Positions 19,982 through 27,551 of a stretch of 64,000 nucleotides of DNA are shown here, piece by piece. The DNA comes from Caldicellulosiruptoraceae bacterium PP1 (GTDB taxonomy: Bacteria; Bacillota; Thermoanaerobacteria; Caldicellulosiruptorales; Caldicellulosiruptoraceae). The notes under the pieces were generated by a model. It was not told the DNA's origin. It made no database searches and worked only from the letters and a program-made list of their open reading frames with translations. Each line of letters begins with the position of its first letter. The first letter of the stretch is position 1. The position numbers and the translations under genes were made by a program. The DNA lies in the NCBI GenBank assembly GCA_041320695.1, contig JBGGOQ010000001.1:1-64000 (forward strand), read 5' to 3'.

Positions 19982-20158
19982 ATGAAAAAGATTTTGGGAG
20001 TAACTGCATGTCCAACTGGTATTGCACATACCTATATTATCAATAACCTTGACATGTCTAATTGTAAATTATTATTAAATGATATATTAAAATTGCCATC
20101 TACAAAAGAGATTCAGCTTTTATTAGAAGACTTCTATAAAAATAATTTAAAATATTAA
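19982..20158 (+). pseudogene. fruA: collapsed fruA (fructose PTS IIB start fused to a short tail)
   Basis: A good GGGAGG at 19968-19973 and ATG 19982 open a 58-residue frame. It starts MKKILGVTACPTGIAHTY, the exact N-terminal signature of the fructose-specific PTS IIB domain with its phospho-accepting Cys. After about 18 residues the homology ends. The rest (NNLDMSNCKLLLND... and onward) is a short Leu-rich tail that could be the end of a IIA or IIC domain, but I cannot place it. Normal FruA proteins have several hundred residues. Position after fruR-fruK, the intact start signals and the terminator all point to a large internal deletion. Confidence 0.7.
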
Positions 20159-20180
20159 AAGCCGCATTTGCGGCTTTTTT
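20157..20180. terminator. terminator shared by the fru operon and tRNA-Pro
   Basis: AAAAGCCGC-ATTT-GCGGCTTTTTT. The A-run on one side and T-run on the other allow function from both directions, ending fruRK(A) and the minus-strand tRNA-Pro. Confidence 0.85.
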
Positions 20181-20189
20181 ACTTATATT

Positions 20190-20266
20190 TGGTCGGGATG
20201 ACAGGATTTGAACCTGCGACTCCTTGGTCCCGAACCAAGTGCGCTACCAAACTGCGCTACATCCCG
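20190..20266 (-). tRNA. tRNA-Pro (CGG)
   Basis: A full cloverleaf reads on the minus strand. It has acceptor CGGGATG/CATCCCG, anticodon stem CTTGG/CCAAG with loop TTCGGGA (anticodon CGG), T-arm GCAGG-TTCAAAT-CCTGT, discriminator A and encoded CCA (20190-20192). Confidence 0.95.
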
Positions 20267-20286
20267 ATATAATTTTTTTGCAATTT

Positions 20287-20315
20287 ACTATAAAACATTA
20301 TATAATATACAACAA
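20287..20315 (-). promoter_or_regulatory. promoter of tRNA-Pro
   Basis: On the minus strand TTGTTG, 17 bases, TATAGT, ending about 20 bases before the tRNA. It overlaps the leader of the oppositely directed DUF402 gene. Confidence 0.5.
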
Positions 20316-20346
20316 AAAAATCAATATCACAAAGGAGTTAATTAAT

Positions 20347-20808
20347 TTGAAGATTATTAGAAAACGATATATTCCTGAAGAGGAAATTGATATTTCAGGA
20401 GATATTATACTTTTCCATAATGAAGATATACTTATTACAAAATGGCTACCTATTCATAAAAGACAGGATATTGTTAACGGAATGTCCTGCCTTTTTTTTA
20501 AAGAAGGTATTAAAATAAGTAAAATGTATAATTCTGACAACAGGTTACTTTACACATATTGTGATATTGTAAGAACAAATATAAAGGATGATACATTAAT
20601 AATTGAAGATTTATTGTTAGATGTAGTTATTTATCCAGATAAAACCTATAAAGTGTTAGACATTGATGAATTAATTGAATTAAGGAAAAATAATAAAATA
20701 TCTGAGGATTTAATGCTTGAAGCATTATCTAAACTAAACTATTTATTAAATGATATTTATAATGGATTTACACTTGATGTGTTAGAAAAAAGATTTTGGG
20801 AGGTATAA
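20347..20808 (+). CDS. DUF402 family protein, possible nucleoside phosphatase
   Basis: This 153-residue protein contains the DUF402 core, with the conserved DVVIYPDKTYKVLDIDEL strand-turn and the preceding YCDIVRT. Some DUF402 proteins (for example Ntdp of Staphylococcus) hydrolyse nucleoside tri- and diphosphates; the substrate here is unknown. I set the start at TTG 20347, which has AAAGGAG at 20331-20337. The frame stays open upstream to 20224, but that part lies inside tRNA-Pro. The methyltransferase gene follows 3 bases after the stop. Confidence 0.75.
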   Translation: MKIIRKRYIPEEEIDISGDIILFHNEDILITKWLPIHKRQDIVNGMSCLFFKEGIKISKMYNSDNRLLYTYCDIVRTNIKDDTLIIEDLLLDVVIYPDKTYKVLDIDELIELRKNNKISEDLMLEALSKLNYLLNDIYNGFTLDVLEKRFWEV

Positions 20809-20811
20809 AGC

Positions 20812-21609
20812 ATGATAATTATTGGTGAAAAGATAAACTCATCGGTTAAAACTGTAAAAGAAGCTATTGAAAATAAAAATTATGATTTTTTAATTGATTT
20901 AGCAAAAAAGCAAGAAGCATCAGGGGCAAATTATATTGATATAAATAGTGGTGTATTTATTGAAAATGAAGCCGAAGTAATGAAAACATTGATAGAATTA
21001 ATACAAGATAGTGTTAGTGTTCCACTATCTTTAGACAGCTCAAATCCTGATGTTATTGTAGAAGCTGTAAAAGTATATAATAAATCCACAGCTCTTTATA
21101 ATTCGATTATTTTTGATAAATATGTTTTAGATAAAGCTATACCTGTAATTAAAGAATACAATATGTCTGTTATTGCTTTATTAATGGAAAACAACCAAAT
21201 ACCAGAAGACAGCTCAGAAAGAATAGAAATAGCAAAAAGACTTGTTGAATATTTGAACAAAAATGGTATAGATAATAGTAGGATATTTTTAGATCCAATG
21301 GTTCAACCACTTTCAATTGATCAAAGATATATAAATGTTTCGTTAGAGACAATTAAATTGATAAAACAAACATTTAGTGATATAAATATTATTTGTGGAT
21401 TATCAAATGTATCTTATGGCTTACCAAATAGAAAGTGGATAAATAGATCCTTTGTTAGTTTAGCTATATATTTTGGTTTAAATAGTGCTATTTTAGATCC
21501 GCTTGACAAAACATTGCTTAATTTAATTTATGCTTCTGAAGCATTAAATGGTACAGATGAATATTGTATGGAATACATTTTAAAAGCAAGAGAAGGTTCA
21601 CTTGATTAA
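20812..21609 (+). CDS. methyltetrahydrofolate methyltransferase-like protein (pterin-binding)
   Basis: This 265-residue protein of the pterin-binding/dihydropteroate synthase-like superfamily resembles AcsE/MtrH-type methyltetrahydrofolate:corrinoid methyltransferases. It has IIIGEKINSSVKTVKEAI at the N-terminus, GANYIDINSG, a DSSNPDV strand, ILDP(M)V... and GLSNVSYGLPNR. These enzymes pass a methyl group from methyl-THF to a corrinoid protein. No corrinoid protein, CODH/ACS or activase gene is nearby, so the partner is unknown. GGGAGG precedes the ATG; the gene lies in tandem with DUF402 and DUF512 genes. Confidence 0.8.
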   Translation: MIIIGEKINSSVKTVKEAIENKNYDFLIDLAKKQEASGANYIDINSGVFIENEAEVMKTLIELIQDSVSVPLSLDSSNPDVIVEAVKVYNKSTALYNSIIFDKYVLDKAIPVIKEYNMSVIALLMENNQIPEDSSERIEIAKRLVEYLNKNGIDNSRIFLDPMVQPLSIDQRYINVSLETIKLIKQTFSDINIICGLSNVSYGLPNRKWINRSFVSLAIYFGLNSAILDPLDKTLLNLIYASEALNGTDEYCMEYILKAREGSLD

Positions 21610-21638
21610 GTTAATTAACTTGGAAAGGATTATTATTT

Positions 21639-22946
21639 ATGCTCAAAGTCACAAACGTCAAAAAAGGCAGTTTAGCAGAAAAAATAGGTATTAATTTAGG
21701 AGATTATATAATTTCAATAAATAATATTCAAATATATGATTTGTTAGATTATATGTATGCATCATATAATAAAGATATAGAAATTATTTATATTAAAGAG
21801 AACACAACATTCAAAAAATTTATTAGGAAAAAAGAGTATCAAGATTTGGGAATTGAGTTTGAAGATTTAGTTGATAAAATTAGAGGTTGTGAAAATAAAT
21901 GTATTTTTTGCTTTATCGATCAGCTTCCAAAAGGTTTAAGAGATACTTTATATATTAAGGATGACGATTCAAGGCTATCGCTTCTTACAGGGAACTATAT
22001 AACTTTAACAAATTTAAAAGATAAAGATTTTGAAAAAATTATAAAATACCACATAAGTCCATTAAAGATTTCTGTGCATACAACTAACCCTGAATTAAGA
22101 GTATTTATGCTAAAAAATAAAAGAGCAGCTTTGATAAAAGAGCAACTTAAACAGCTATCATATCATGGCATTGAATTTGATACGCAAATAGTTTTAGTAA
22201 AAAATGTTAATGACGGTAAAGAACTCAAGAACACTATTGAAGATCTTTCAACTTTTTTTCCAAATATAAAGAGTATTTCTGTTGTCCCAGTTGGGCTTAC
22301 AAAGTATAGAGAAAATTTGTATGATATTAAGCCCTTTGATAAAGAATCTTCGCTTGAAATAATAAATACGATTGAAATGTATCAAAGAATATTTTTAAAA
22401 AAATATGGCACCAGATTAGTTTATGCAGCAGATGAATTTTTTATAAATGCTGGGTTGGAAATTAAATCAGTTTCTTCTTATGAAGATTTCAGACAAATAG
22501 AAAACGGAGTTGGAATGGTTTCTTTGTTTATACATCAATTTAAAAATACTTTAAGTAAATTAAAAGGTAATAGTAATATTAAAAAAGAATTAAGTATTGC
22601 AACAGGCCAAAGTGCTTATAATTTTTTAAAATGTTTACTAACTGAATTTAATAAAAAATATCAAAATATTAATATAAAATTATATTGTATTGAAAATAAA
22701 TTTTTTGGTAATTCTGTAACAGTATCTGGACTTTTAACTGGACAAGATATAATTGAACAACTTAAGAATAAAGAATTAGGTAGCTATTTACTATTACCAG
22801 ATAATTGTATTAACTATGACCAAAAATTTTTAGATGATGTAACTGTTAGAGAATTAGAAAATCAACTTAACATCCCTATATTTTTTGTACCAAATAATGG
22901 AAGAAAATTGATATACTATATTTTAAAAGGTGGTGAAAATTCATGA
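21639..22946 (+). CDS. DUF512 protein: PDZ domain plus radical-SAM-like Fe-S domain
   Basis: This is a 435-residue protein with an N-terminal PDZ-like domain (about 1-55, VKKGSLAEKIGINLGDYI). A central domain follows with CENKCIFCF, which is a Cx3Cx2C cluster motif as in radical-SAM enzymes. The C-terminal DUF512 region ends in NNGRKLIYYILKGG. The family (TIGR03279-type) is widespread in Clostridia and cyanobacteria, and its reaction is not known. Its usual place is directly upstream of der, as here, with an ATGA overlap. The start is ATG 21639 with GGAAAGGA upstream. Confidence 0.85.
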   Translation: MLKVTNVKKGSLAEKIGINLGDYIISINNIQIYDLLDYMYASYNKDIEIIYIKENTTFKKFIRKKEYQDLGIEFEDLVDKIRGCENKCIFCFIDQLPKGLRDTLYIKDDDSRLSLLTGNYITLTNLKDKDFEKIIKYHISPLKISVHTTNPELRVFMLKNKRAALIKEQLKQLSYHGIEFDTQIVLVKNVNDGKELKNTIEDLSTFFPNIKSISVVPVGLTKYRENLYDIKPFDKESSLEIINTIEMYQRIFLKKYGTRLVYAADEFFINAGLEIKSVSSYEDFRQIENGVGMVSLFIHQFKNTLSKLKGNSNIKKELSIATGQSAYNFLKCLLTEFNKKYQNINIKLYCIENKFFGNSVTVSGLLTGQDIIEQLKNKELGSYLLLPDNCINYDQKFLDDVTVRELENQLNIPIFFVPNNGRKLIYYILKGGENS

Positions 22947-24262
22947 AACCAACTGTAGCAATTGTTGGTCGCCCAAATGTTGGAAAATCAACATTATTTA
23001 ATAGATTAATTGGTGAAAGAAGAGCAATAGTTGATGATATACCTGGTGTTACAAGAGATAGAATAATTGGGACAACTGAATGGAATGGAATTACTTTTGA
23101 CATTATTGATACAGGTGGTATAGAGCCCTATTCTGAAGATATTATTTTAAAACAAATGAGGAGACAAGCTCAATTTGCAATCGATATGTCAGATGTAATT
23201 ATTTTCATGGTTGATGGTAGAGAGGGGTTAAATCAATCTGATAAAGAAGTTGCTGATATGTTAAGAAAATCAAAAAAACATGTTGTTTTAGCTGTAAATA
23301 AAATTGATAATTATAATATGGAAAATAATAAGTATGAATTTTATGAACTTGGTTTTGGTGACCCAATATCTATTTCATCAGAACATGGTTCTGGTATTGG
23401 CGATGTTCTTGATTTAGTTGTTAGTTTATTTGAAAAAGAGGGAATAAATGAAACAGAAGATGATTCGATAAAAGTCAGCATAATTGGAAAACCAAATACA
23501 GGTAAATCCTCATTAGTAAATAGAATTCTAGGTGAAGAGAGACTCATTGTAAGTGATATTCCGGGAACAACAAGAGATGCAATTGATACAGCCATTGAAT
23601 TTAATTCTAAGAGATATACCTTAATTGATACTGCCGGTATTAGAAGAAAAAGCAAAATATATGACGAAATAGAGAAATATAGCATCTTACGAACCAAATC
23701 TGCCATAGAAAGAAGTGATATTTGCATCATTATGATAGATGCAACAGAAGAAGTATCAGAACAGGACGCTAAAGTAGCAGGACTTGCATTAGAAGCTGGC
23801 AAAGGATGTATAATAGCAGTAAATAAATGGGATGCTGTTGAAAAAAATTATAAATCAGTTGAAGAATACAAAACAAAGGTATATGAAAAATTAAGTTTCT
23901 TAACTTTTGCACCAATAATATTTATTTCAGCAAAAACCGGCTTAAGAATTAATAAACTTCTTGAAATGGTTGACTATGTTTATCAAAATTACACTCGCAG
24001 GATTACAACTGGCCAATTAAATGATGTCTTGGCCGAAGCTACAACAGTATTTCAACCACCATCAGATAAAGGAAAACAACTTAAAATATATTATATGACT
24101 CAAGTGGGTAGTAATCCTCCTAAAATAGCATTATTTGTGAATGAAAAAAAATTATTTCATTTTTCGTATCAAAGGTATATAGAAAACTATATTAGAAAAA
24201 CATACGATTTTGTTGGAACTCCTTTGTTTTTTATTATTAGAGAGAAAGGAGAAAAGATATGA
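22943..24262 (+). CDS. der: ribosome-assembly GTPase Der (EngA)
   Basis: Der is the double-domain GTPase needed for 50S subunit maturation. The 439 residues carry two G domains (P-loops GRPNVGKST near residue 8 and GKPNTGKSS near 183, each with DTGG/DTAG and NKxD) and a C-terminal KH-like domain (about 355-439). The start overlaps the DUF512 stop by ATGA, and plsY overlaps its own stop the same way, so the three genes are translationally coupled. Confidence 0.97.
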   Translation: MKPTVAIVGRPNVGKSTLFNRLIGERRAIVDDIPGVTRDRIIGTTEWNGITFDIIDTGGIEPYSEDIILKQMRRQAQFAIDMSDVIIFMVDGREGLNQSDKEVADMLRKSKKHVVLAVNKIDNYNMENNKYEFYELGFGDPISISSEHGSGIGDVLDLVVSLFEKEGINETEDDSIKVSIIGKPNTGKSSLVNRILGEERLIVSDIPGTTRDAIDTAIEFNSKRYTLIDTAGIRRKSKIYDEIEKYSILRTKSAIERSDICIIMIDATEEVSEQDAKVAGLALEAGKGCIIAVNKWDAVEKNYKSVEEYKTKVYEKLSFLTFAPIIFISAKTGLRINKLLEMVDYVYQNYTRRITTGQLNDVLAEATTVFQPPSDKGKQLKIYYMTQVGSNPPKIALFVNEKKLFHFSYQRYIENYIRKTYDFVGTPLFFIIREKGEKI

Positions 24263-24867
24263 AGGCATTACAAATTTTATTAATTTTATCTGTAGGATAT
24301 CTTATAGGTAGTGTTCTTTCGGCGTTAGTAATTGGTAAATTAACAAATGGTGTTGACGTTAGAAAATATGGCAGTGGTAATCCTGGTACAACTAACGTAT
24401 TAAGAACTCTTGGTGTTTTACCTGCTATTTCTGTTTTCTTTTTAGATGTTTTTAAAGGTATTGTTGCTGTTATTTTTGCAAAAATTGTAATGCAAGATGA
24501 TATTGTTCTTGCACAAACATTAGGAGCTGTTGCTGTTATATGTGGACACACTTGGCCTTTATATTTCAATTTTAAGGGAGGAAAAGCTGCTGCAACATCT
24601 TGGGGTGCTGCATTAGCAATTCATCCTACCATAGCAATTGCTGTTCTATTATTTGCTGTTTTAGTTGTTGCAATTAAAAGATATATGTCTTTGGGTGTTA
24701 TGTCAGGAGCATTTTTTTACTTAATAATTGTACTTATATTTGCAAGAGAATACTGGTTTTTAGCGTTGTTTATTCTAATAGTTATTTTAATTCGTCACAG
24801 AGAAAATATTAAAAGATTAATTAATGGAACAGAGAGAAAAGTTGGTGAAAGGATAAGATTTAAATAA
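24259..24867 (+). CDS. plsY: glycerol-3-phosphate acyltransferase PlsY
   Basis: PlsY is an integral membrane enzyme that transfers an acyl group from acyl-phosphate to glycerol-3-phosphate, the first step of phospholipid synthesis. The 202-residue protein has about five membrane segments and the PlsY motifs YGSGNPGTTNVLR and FNFKGGKAAAT, plus the C-terminal RHRENIKRL. It is coupled to der by an ATGA overlap. In many Clostridia gpsA follows plsY; here an unrelated methyltransferase takes that place. Confidence 0.95.
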   Translation: MKALQILLILSVGYLIGSVLSALVIGKLTNGVDVRKYGSGNPGTTNVLRTLGVLPAISVFFLDVFKGIVAVIFAKIVMQDDIVLAQTLGAVAVICGHTWPLYFNFKGGKAAATSWGAALAIHPTIAIAVLLFAVLVVAIKRYMSLGVMSGAFFYLIIVLIFAREYWFLALFILIVILIRHRENIKRLINGTERKVGERIRFK

Positions 24868-24868
24868 T

Positions 24869-25585
24869 ATGCTGAACAAATACAATAAATTAGCAAAATA
24901 TTATTATGAATATACCTCTATTTTTAACAATAATAAACTAATGTACAAAATAATTAATAAAACACTTCAACAAATAAATAATAAAAAATTAAAAATATTA
25001 GATGTCGGATGTGGGACAGGGGAAGTAACACAAAAAATATTTAAAAGAGGATTTCATAAAATTACTGGTATTGATAAATCGTTCAGTATGATAGAAATTG
25101 CCAGAAAAAGAAATAGAAAAATTAAATTTATAAGAATAGATTTTTTTAAATTTAGCACTCGAAAAAAGTTTGATGTAATAATAGTAACAACTGACGTTAT
25201 TAATCATATTAATAAACAGAAAATAAATGATTTTTTTAAAAAGTGTTATAGATTATTAAAATACAATGGTATTATTATCTTTGATATAAACCTATACCAA
25301 TACTTAAAAAATATTTCTAATAAAAGATTTATTAAAAAAATAAATAACTCTACAATAGTATGGGATACTAAAAGATTTGGGAATATACTTTATATTTATC
25401 TGTTATTTAAAACTAATAAAAATAGTTTTTTAGAAAAGTATAAACAATATATGTATTCTGAAGCTTACATAGAAAAAATTTTAAAATATAATAAATTTTA
25501 TATATTATCAAAAAAATATGATTATAAATATATAATTAATAAGCGTTCAAAAGCATTTTATATTTTAGCTAAAAATAATATATAA
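24869..25585 (+). CDS. class I SAM-dependent methyltransferase, unusually AT-rich
   Basis: This 238-residue methyltransferase has the SAM-binding loop ILDVGCGTGEVTQKIF (motif I), the acidic GIDKSFSMIEIA and a motif IV-like DVIIVTTDVINH. The remainder is extremely rich in Lys, Asn, Ile and Tyr, and codons are almost entirely A/T, more so than in the adjacent genes. Substrate unknown. The start ATG is 2 bases after plsY; the only ribosome site is a weak GAAAGGAT inside plsY. It could be a recent acquisition or a fast-evolving gene. A hairpin without a T-tract follows. Confidence 0.75.
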   Translation: MLNKYNKLAKYYYEYTSIFNNNKLMYKIINKTLQQINNKKLKILDVGCGTGEVTQKIFKRGFHKITGIDKSFSMIEIARKRNRKIKFIRIDFFKFSTRKKFDVIIVTTDVINHINKQKINDFFKKCYRLLKYNGIIIFDINLYQYLKNISNKRFIKKINNSTIVWDTKRFGNILYIYLLFKTNKNSFLEKYKQYMYSEAYIEKILKYNKFYILSKKYDYKYIINKRSKAFYILAKNNI

Positions 25586-25599
25586 TTTCAAAACTTTTA

Positions 25600-25635
25600 T
25601 TTTATACTTGGCTTAATTCTAAATTAAGTATAAAA
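25600..25635. repeat. 10-bp inverted repeat downstream of the methyltransferase
   Basis: TTTTATACTT and AAGTATAAAA flank a 16-base loop. There is no following T-run, so it is not a clear intrinsic terminator; it may be an mRNA 3'-end hairpin. Confidence 0.5.
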
Positions 25636-25646
25636 GAATAATTATA

Positions 25647-25674
25647 TTGCCAGAGGGTAAAATAGATTTATAAA
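25647..25674 (+). promoter_or_regulatory. promoter of the cold-shock gene
   Basis: TTGCCA at 25647-25652, a 16-base spacer and TATAAA at 25669-25674, leaving a leader of roughly 35-40 bases. Confidence 0.5.
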
Positions 25675-25717
25675 ATTATTATTATATTTTTTGAATTTAT
25701 TTAAGAAGGTGAAAATA

Positions 25718-25918
25718 ATGCGTGGAAAAGTAAAGTGGTTTAACCCAGATAAAGGGTATGGATTTATTAACACTGAGAATGGAGAAGATATCTTTGTTCA
25801 TTTTTCATCAATTGATATGGAAGGATATAAAACATTAGCTGAAGGGCAATTAGTAGAATTTGATATTGTAAAAGGTGATAAAGGTAATCAGGCTGTTAAT
25901 GTTAGAAAAGTAAAATAA
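25718..25918 (+). CDS. csp: cold-shock protein, CspA family
   Basis: A 66-residue single OB-fold RNA/DNA chaperone. RNP1 (KGYGFI) and RNP2 (IFVHFS) are both present, and the N-terminus [17 protein letters not shown] is canonical. It binds single-stranded nucleic acid and melts mRNA structure. ATG 25718 is chosen because AAGAAGGTG lies 6 bases before it; a longer in-frame start at 25691 lacks both a ribosome site and homology. It has its own promoter and terminator. Confidence 0.95.
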   Translation: MRGKVKWFNPDKGYGFINTENGEDIFVHFSSIDMEGYKTLAEGQLVEFDIVKGDKGNQAVNVRKVK

Positions 25919-25942
25919 AAAATTTATGATAAAATATATTTA

Positions 25943-25972
25943 AGAGGCTGAAAAATTTGCAGCCTCTTTTTG
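25943..25972 (+). terminator. terminator after csp
   Basis: AGAGGCTG-AAAAATTTG-CAGCCTCT followed by TTTT. Confidence 0.85.
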
Positions 25973-25991
25973 ATTGAGGAGGTATATATAA

Positions 25992-26864
25992 ATGTCTAAA
26001 GTGATTAGAGCAATTACAAAAGATAGAAAAGCTATATTATTTGTTATGGATTCTACTGATATTGTTGAACAAGCTACTACTATACATAATTTACCCCCCA
26101 TTCCTGCAGCTGCATTAGGAAGGCTTCTAACAGCTGCTTCGATGATGGGGTTAATGCTAAAATCTGAAGACCATACAGTAAGTCTTCAAATTCAATGTAA
26201 CGGTGTTTTAAGAGGTTTAGTAGCAGTAGCTGATTCACAAGGAAATGTAAAAGGGTATGTAAAAAACAAAGAAGTTATTACAGAAATAAATAAATTAGGT
26301 AAGCTTAATGTCAAAGGAGCAATAGGTAATGGGACTTTAACAGTTATAAAAGACCTAAAGCTAAAAGAACCATATATAGGACAGATACAATTAGTATCTG
26401 GCGAAATTGCCGAAGATATAACACATTATTTTGCTATATCAGAACAAACTCCATCGGCAGTAGCTTTAGGTGTTTTAATTGATAAGGATTTAAAAATTGT
26501 TTCAGCTGGAGGAATGATAATACAACTATTACCTGATGCAGATAATAAATTTATTGAGTTAGTTGAACAAAGAATAAGAGGGCTAAGTAATTTTTCTAAG
26601 ATTTTAAAAGAAAAAGATGTTGATACTATAGCAAAAGATATTTTTGAAGATATTGATTATGAAATTTTAAATGAATATAACCCAACTTACAAATGTGATT
26701 GCTCATATGAAAAAGCAAAAACATTAATTACACTTTTAAATGATGATGAGATAAATGATCAAGAAGATATTGAAATAGTATGTAGTTTCTGTGAAAAAAA
26801 ATATATTATTTCGAGAGAAGAAGCAATTAAAATAAAAAACATTGAGAAAAACGAAGAAAAATAA
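25992..26864 (+). CDS. hslO: redox-regulated chaperone Hsp33
   Basis: Hsp33 is a holdase activated when its zinc-bound cysteines are oxidised. The 290-residue protein has the N-terminal chaperone domain (MSKVIRAITKDRKAILFVMD...) and the C-terminal switch cysteines CDC (near 237) and CSFC (near 266). This matches the CxC...CxxC pattern. GAGGAGG precedes the ATG. It is only about 20 bases beyond the csp terminator, so it needs either read-through or a promoter overlapping the terminator. Confidence 0.95.
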   Translation: MSKVIRAITKDRKAILFVMDSTDIVEQATTIHNLPPIPAAALGRLLTAASMMGLMLKSEDHTVSLQIQCNGVLRGLVAVADSQGNVKGYVKNKEVITEINKLGKLNVKGAIGNGTLTVIKDLKLKEPYIGQIQLVSGEIAEDITHYFAISEQTPSAVALGVLIDKDLKIVSAGGMIIQLLPDADNKFIELVEQRIRGLSNFSKILKEKDVDTIAKDIFEDIDYEILNEYNPTYKCDCSYEKAKTLITLLNDDEINDQEDIEIVCSFCEKKYIISREEAIKIKNIEKNEEK

Positions 26865-26947
26865 AGATATAATTAATAATTACACATGAAAACTTAAATA
26901 ATACCCGAAAAAAGCTAAAAATGAGCTAAAAAAGCCTAAAAAGACTG

Positions 26948-26976
26948 TTGAAAATATGATGGATGTTAAGTATAAT
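26948..26976 (+). promoter_or_regulatory. promoter of the five-tRNA operon
   Basis: TTGAAA (26948-26953), a 17-base spacer and exact TATAAT (26971-26976). Start of transcription is expected near 26983. Confidence 0.8.
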
Positions 26977-26983
26977 AAATCAT

Positions 26984-27007
26984 GTCGCCGCTGATGAAGC
27001 GGCTGAC
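26984..27007 (+). other. leader hairpin of the tRNA operon
   Basis: GCCGCT-GATGA-AGCGGC (26987-27003), extended to about 9 bp by GTC/GAC with a bulge, sits exactly between the predicted start and the first tRNA. There is no T-tract, so it is probably a stable 5' structure of the precursor that RNase P later removes. Confidence 0.55.
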
Positions 27008-27013
27008 AAAAAA

Positions 27014-27089
27014 GGGCGCTTAGCTCAGCTGGGAGAGCACCTGCCTTACAAGCAGGGGGTCACAGGTTCGAGCCCTGTAGTGCCCACCA
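27014..27089 (+). tRNA. tRNA-Val (TAC)
   Basis: Complete cloverleaf: acceptor GGGCGCT/AGTGCCC (G-U pair allowed), anticodon loop CTTACAA (TAC), T-arm with GGTTCGAGCC, discriminator A, encoded CCA. As a UAC-anticodon tRNA it is a likely target of the TrhP/TrmR wobble modification encoded at 15.3-17.2 kb. Confidence 0.95.
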
Positions 27090-27094
27090 AATAT

Positions 27095-27171
27095 GGCCCA
27101 GTAGCTCAGTCGGTTAGAGCGCCAGCCTGTCACGCTGGAGGTCGAGGGTTCGAGCCCCTTCTGGGTCGCCA
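27095..27171 (+). tRNA. tRNA-Asp (GTC)
   Basis: Acceptor GGCCCAG/CTGGGTC, anticodon stem CCAGC/GCTGG with loop CTGTCAC (GTC), discriminator G, encoded CCA. Five bases after tRNA-Val. Confidence 0.95.
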
Positions 27172-27177
27172 TTAAGA

Positions 27178-27253
<76 letters not shown>

Positions 27254-27265
27254 TATATGAGAAGA

Positions 27266-27341
27266 GCGGGAATAGCTCAGTTGGTAGAGCGCTACCTTGC
27301 CAAGGTAGATGTCGCGGGTTCGAGTCCCGTTTCCCGCTCCA
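27266..27341 (+). tRNA. tRNA-Gly (GCC)
   Basis: Acceptor GCGGGAA/TTCCCGC, anticodon stem CTACC/GGTAG with loop TTGCCAA (GCC), discriminator T, encoded CCA. Confidence 0.95.
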
Positions 27342-27352
27342 ATTATTTATAT

Positions 27353-27427
27353 GGCGCCATAGCCAAGCGGTAAGGCAAGGGTCTGCAAAATCCTGATTCC
27401 CCGGTTCAAATCCGGGTGGCGCCTCCA
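27353..27427 (+). tRNA. tRNA-Cys (GCA)
   Basis: Acceptor GGCGCCA/TGGCGCC, anticodon loop CTGCAAA (GCA), T-arm CCGG-TTCAAAT-CCGG, discriminator T, encoded CCA. Last tRNA of the operon. Confidence 0.95.
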
Positions 27428-27441
27428 AATTAATTAATATC

Positions 27442-27473
27442 AAACCTGTTTATATAATTAAACAGGTTTTTTT
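27442..27473 (+). terminator. terminator of the tRNA operon
   Basis: AAACCTGTTTA / TAAACAGGTTT with a 6-base loop, followed by TTTT. Confidence 0.85.
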
Positions 27474-27479
27474 GTATTT

Positions 27480-27508
27480 TTGAAGGATTTTTTCAATTTA
27501 TGTAGAAT
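27480..27508 (+). promoter_or_regulatory. promoter of hppA
   Basis: TTGAAG (27480-27485), 17 bases, TAGAAT (27503-27508). The first part closely resembles the mraZ promoter at 37289 (both begin TTGAAGGATTTT). Confidence 0.65.
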
Positions 27509-27551
27509 ATTATATTTAACAATGTAACTAACTTGAAGGAGGAGATTTAAC

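Noticed and set aside
20224-20346. N-terminal extension of the DUF402 gene
   Set aside because: It overlaps tRNA-Pro and its promoter; a ribosome site supports the TTG at 20347 instead.
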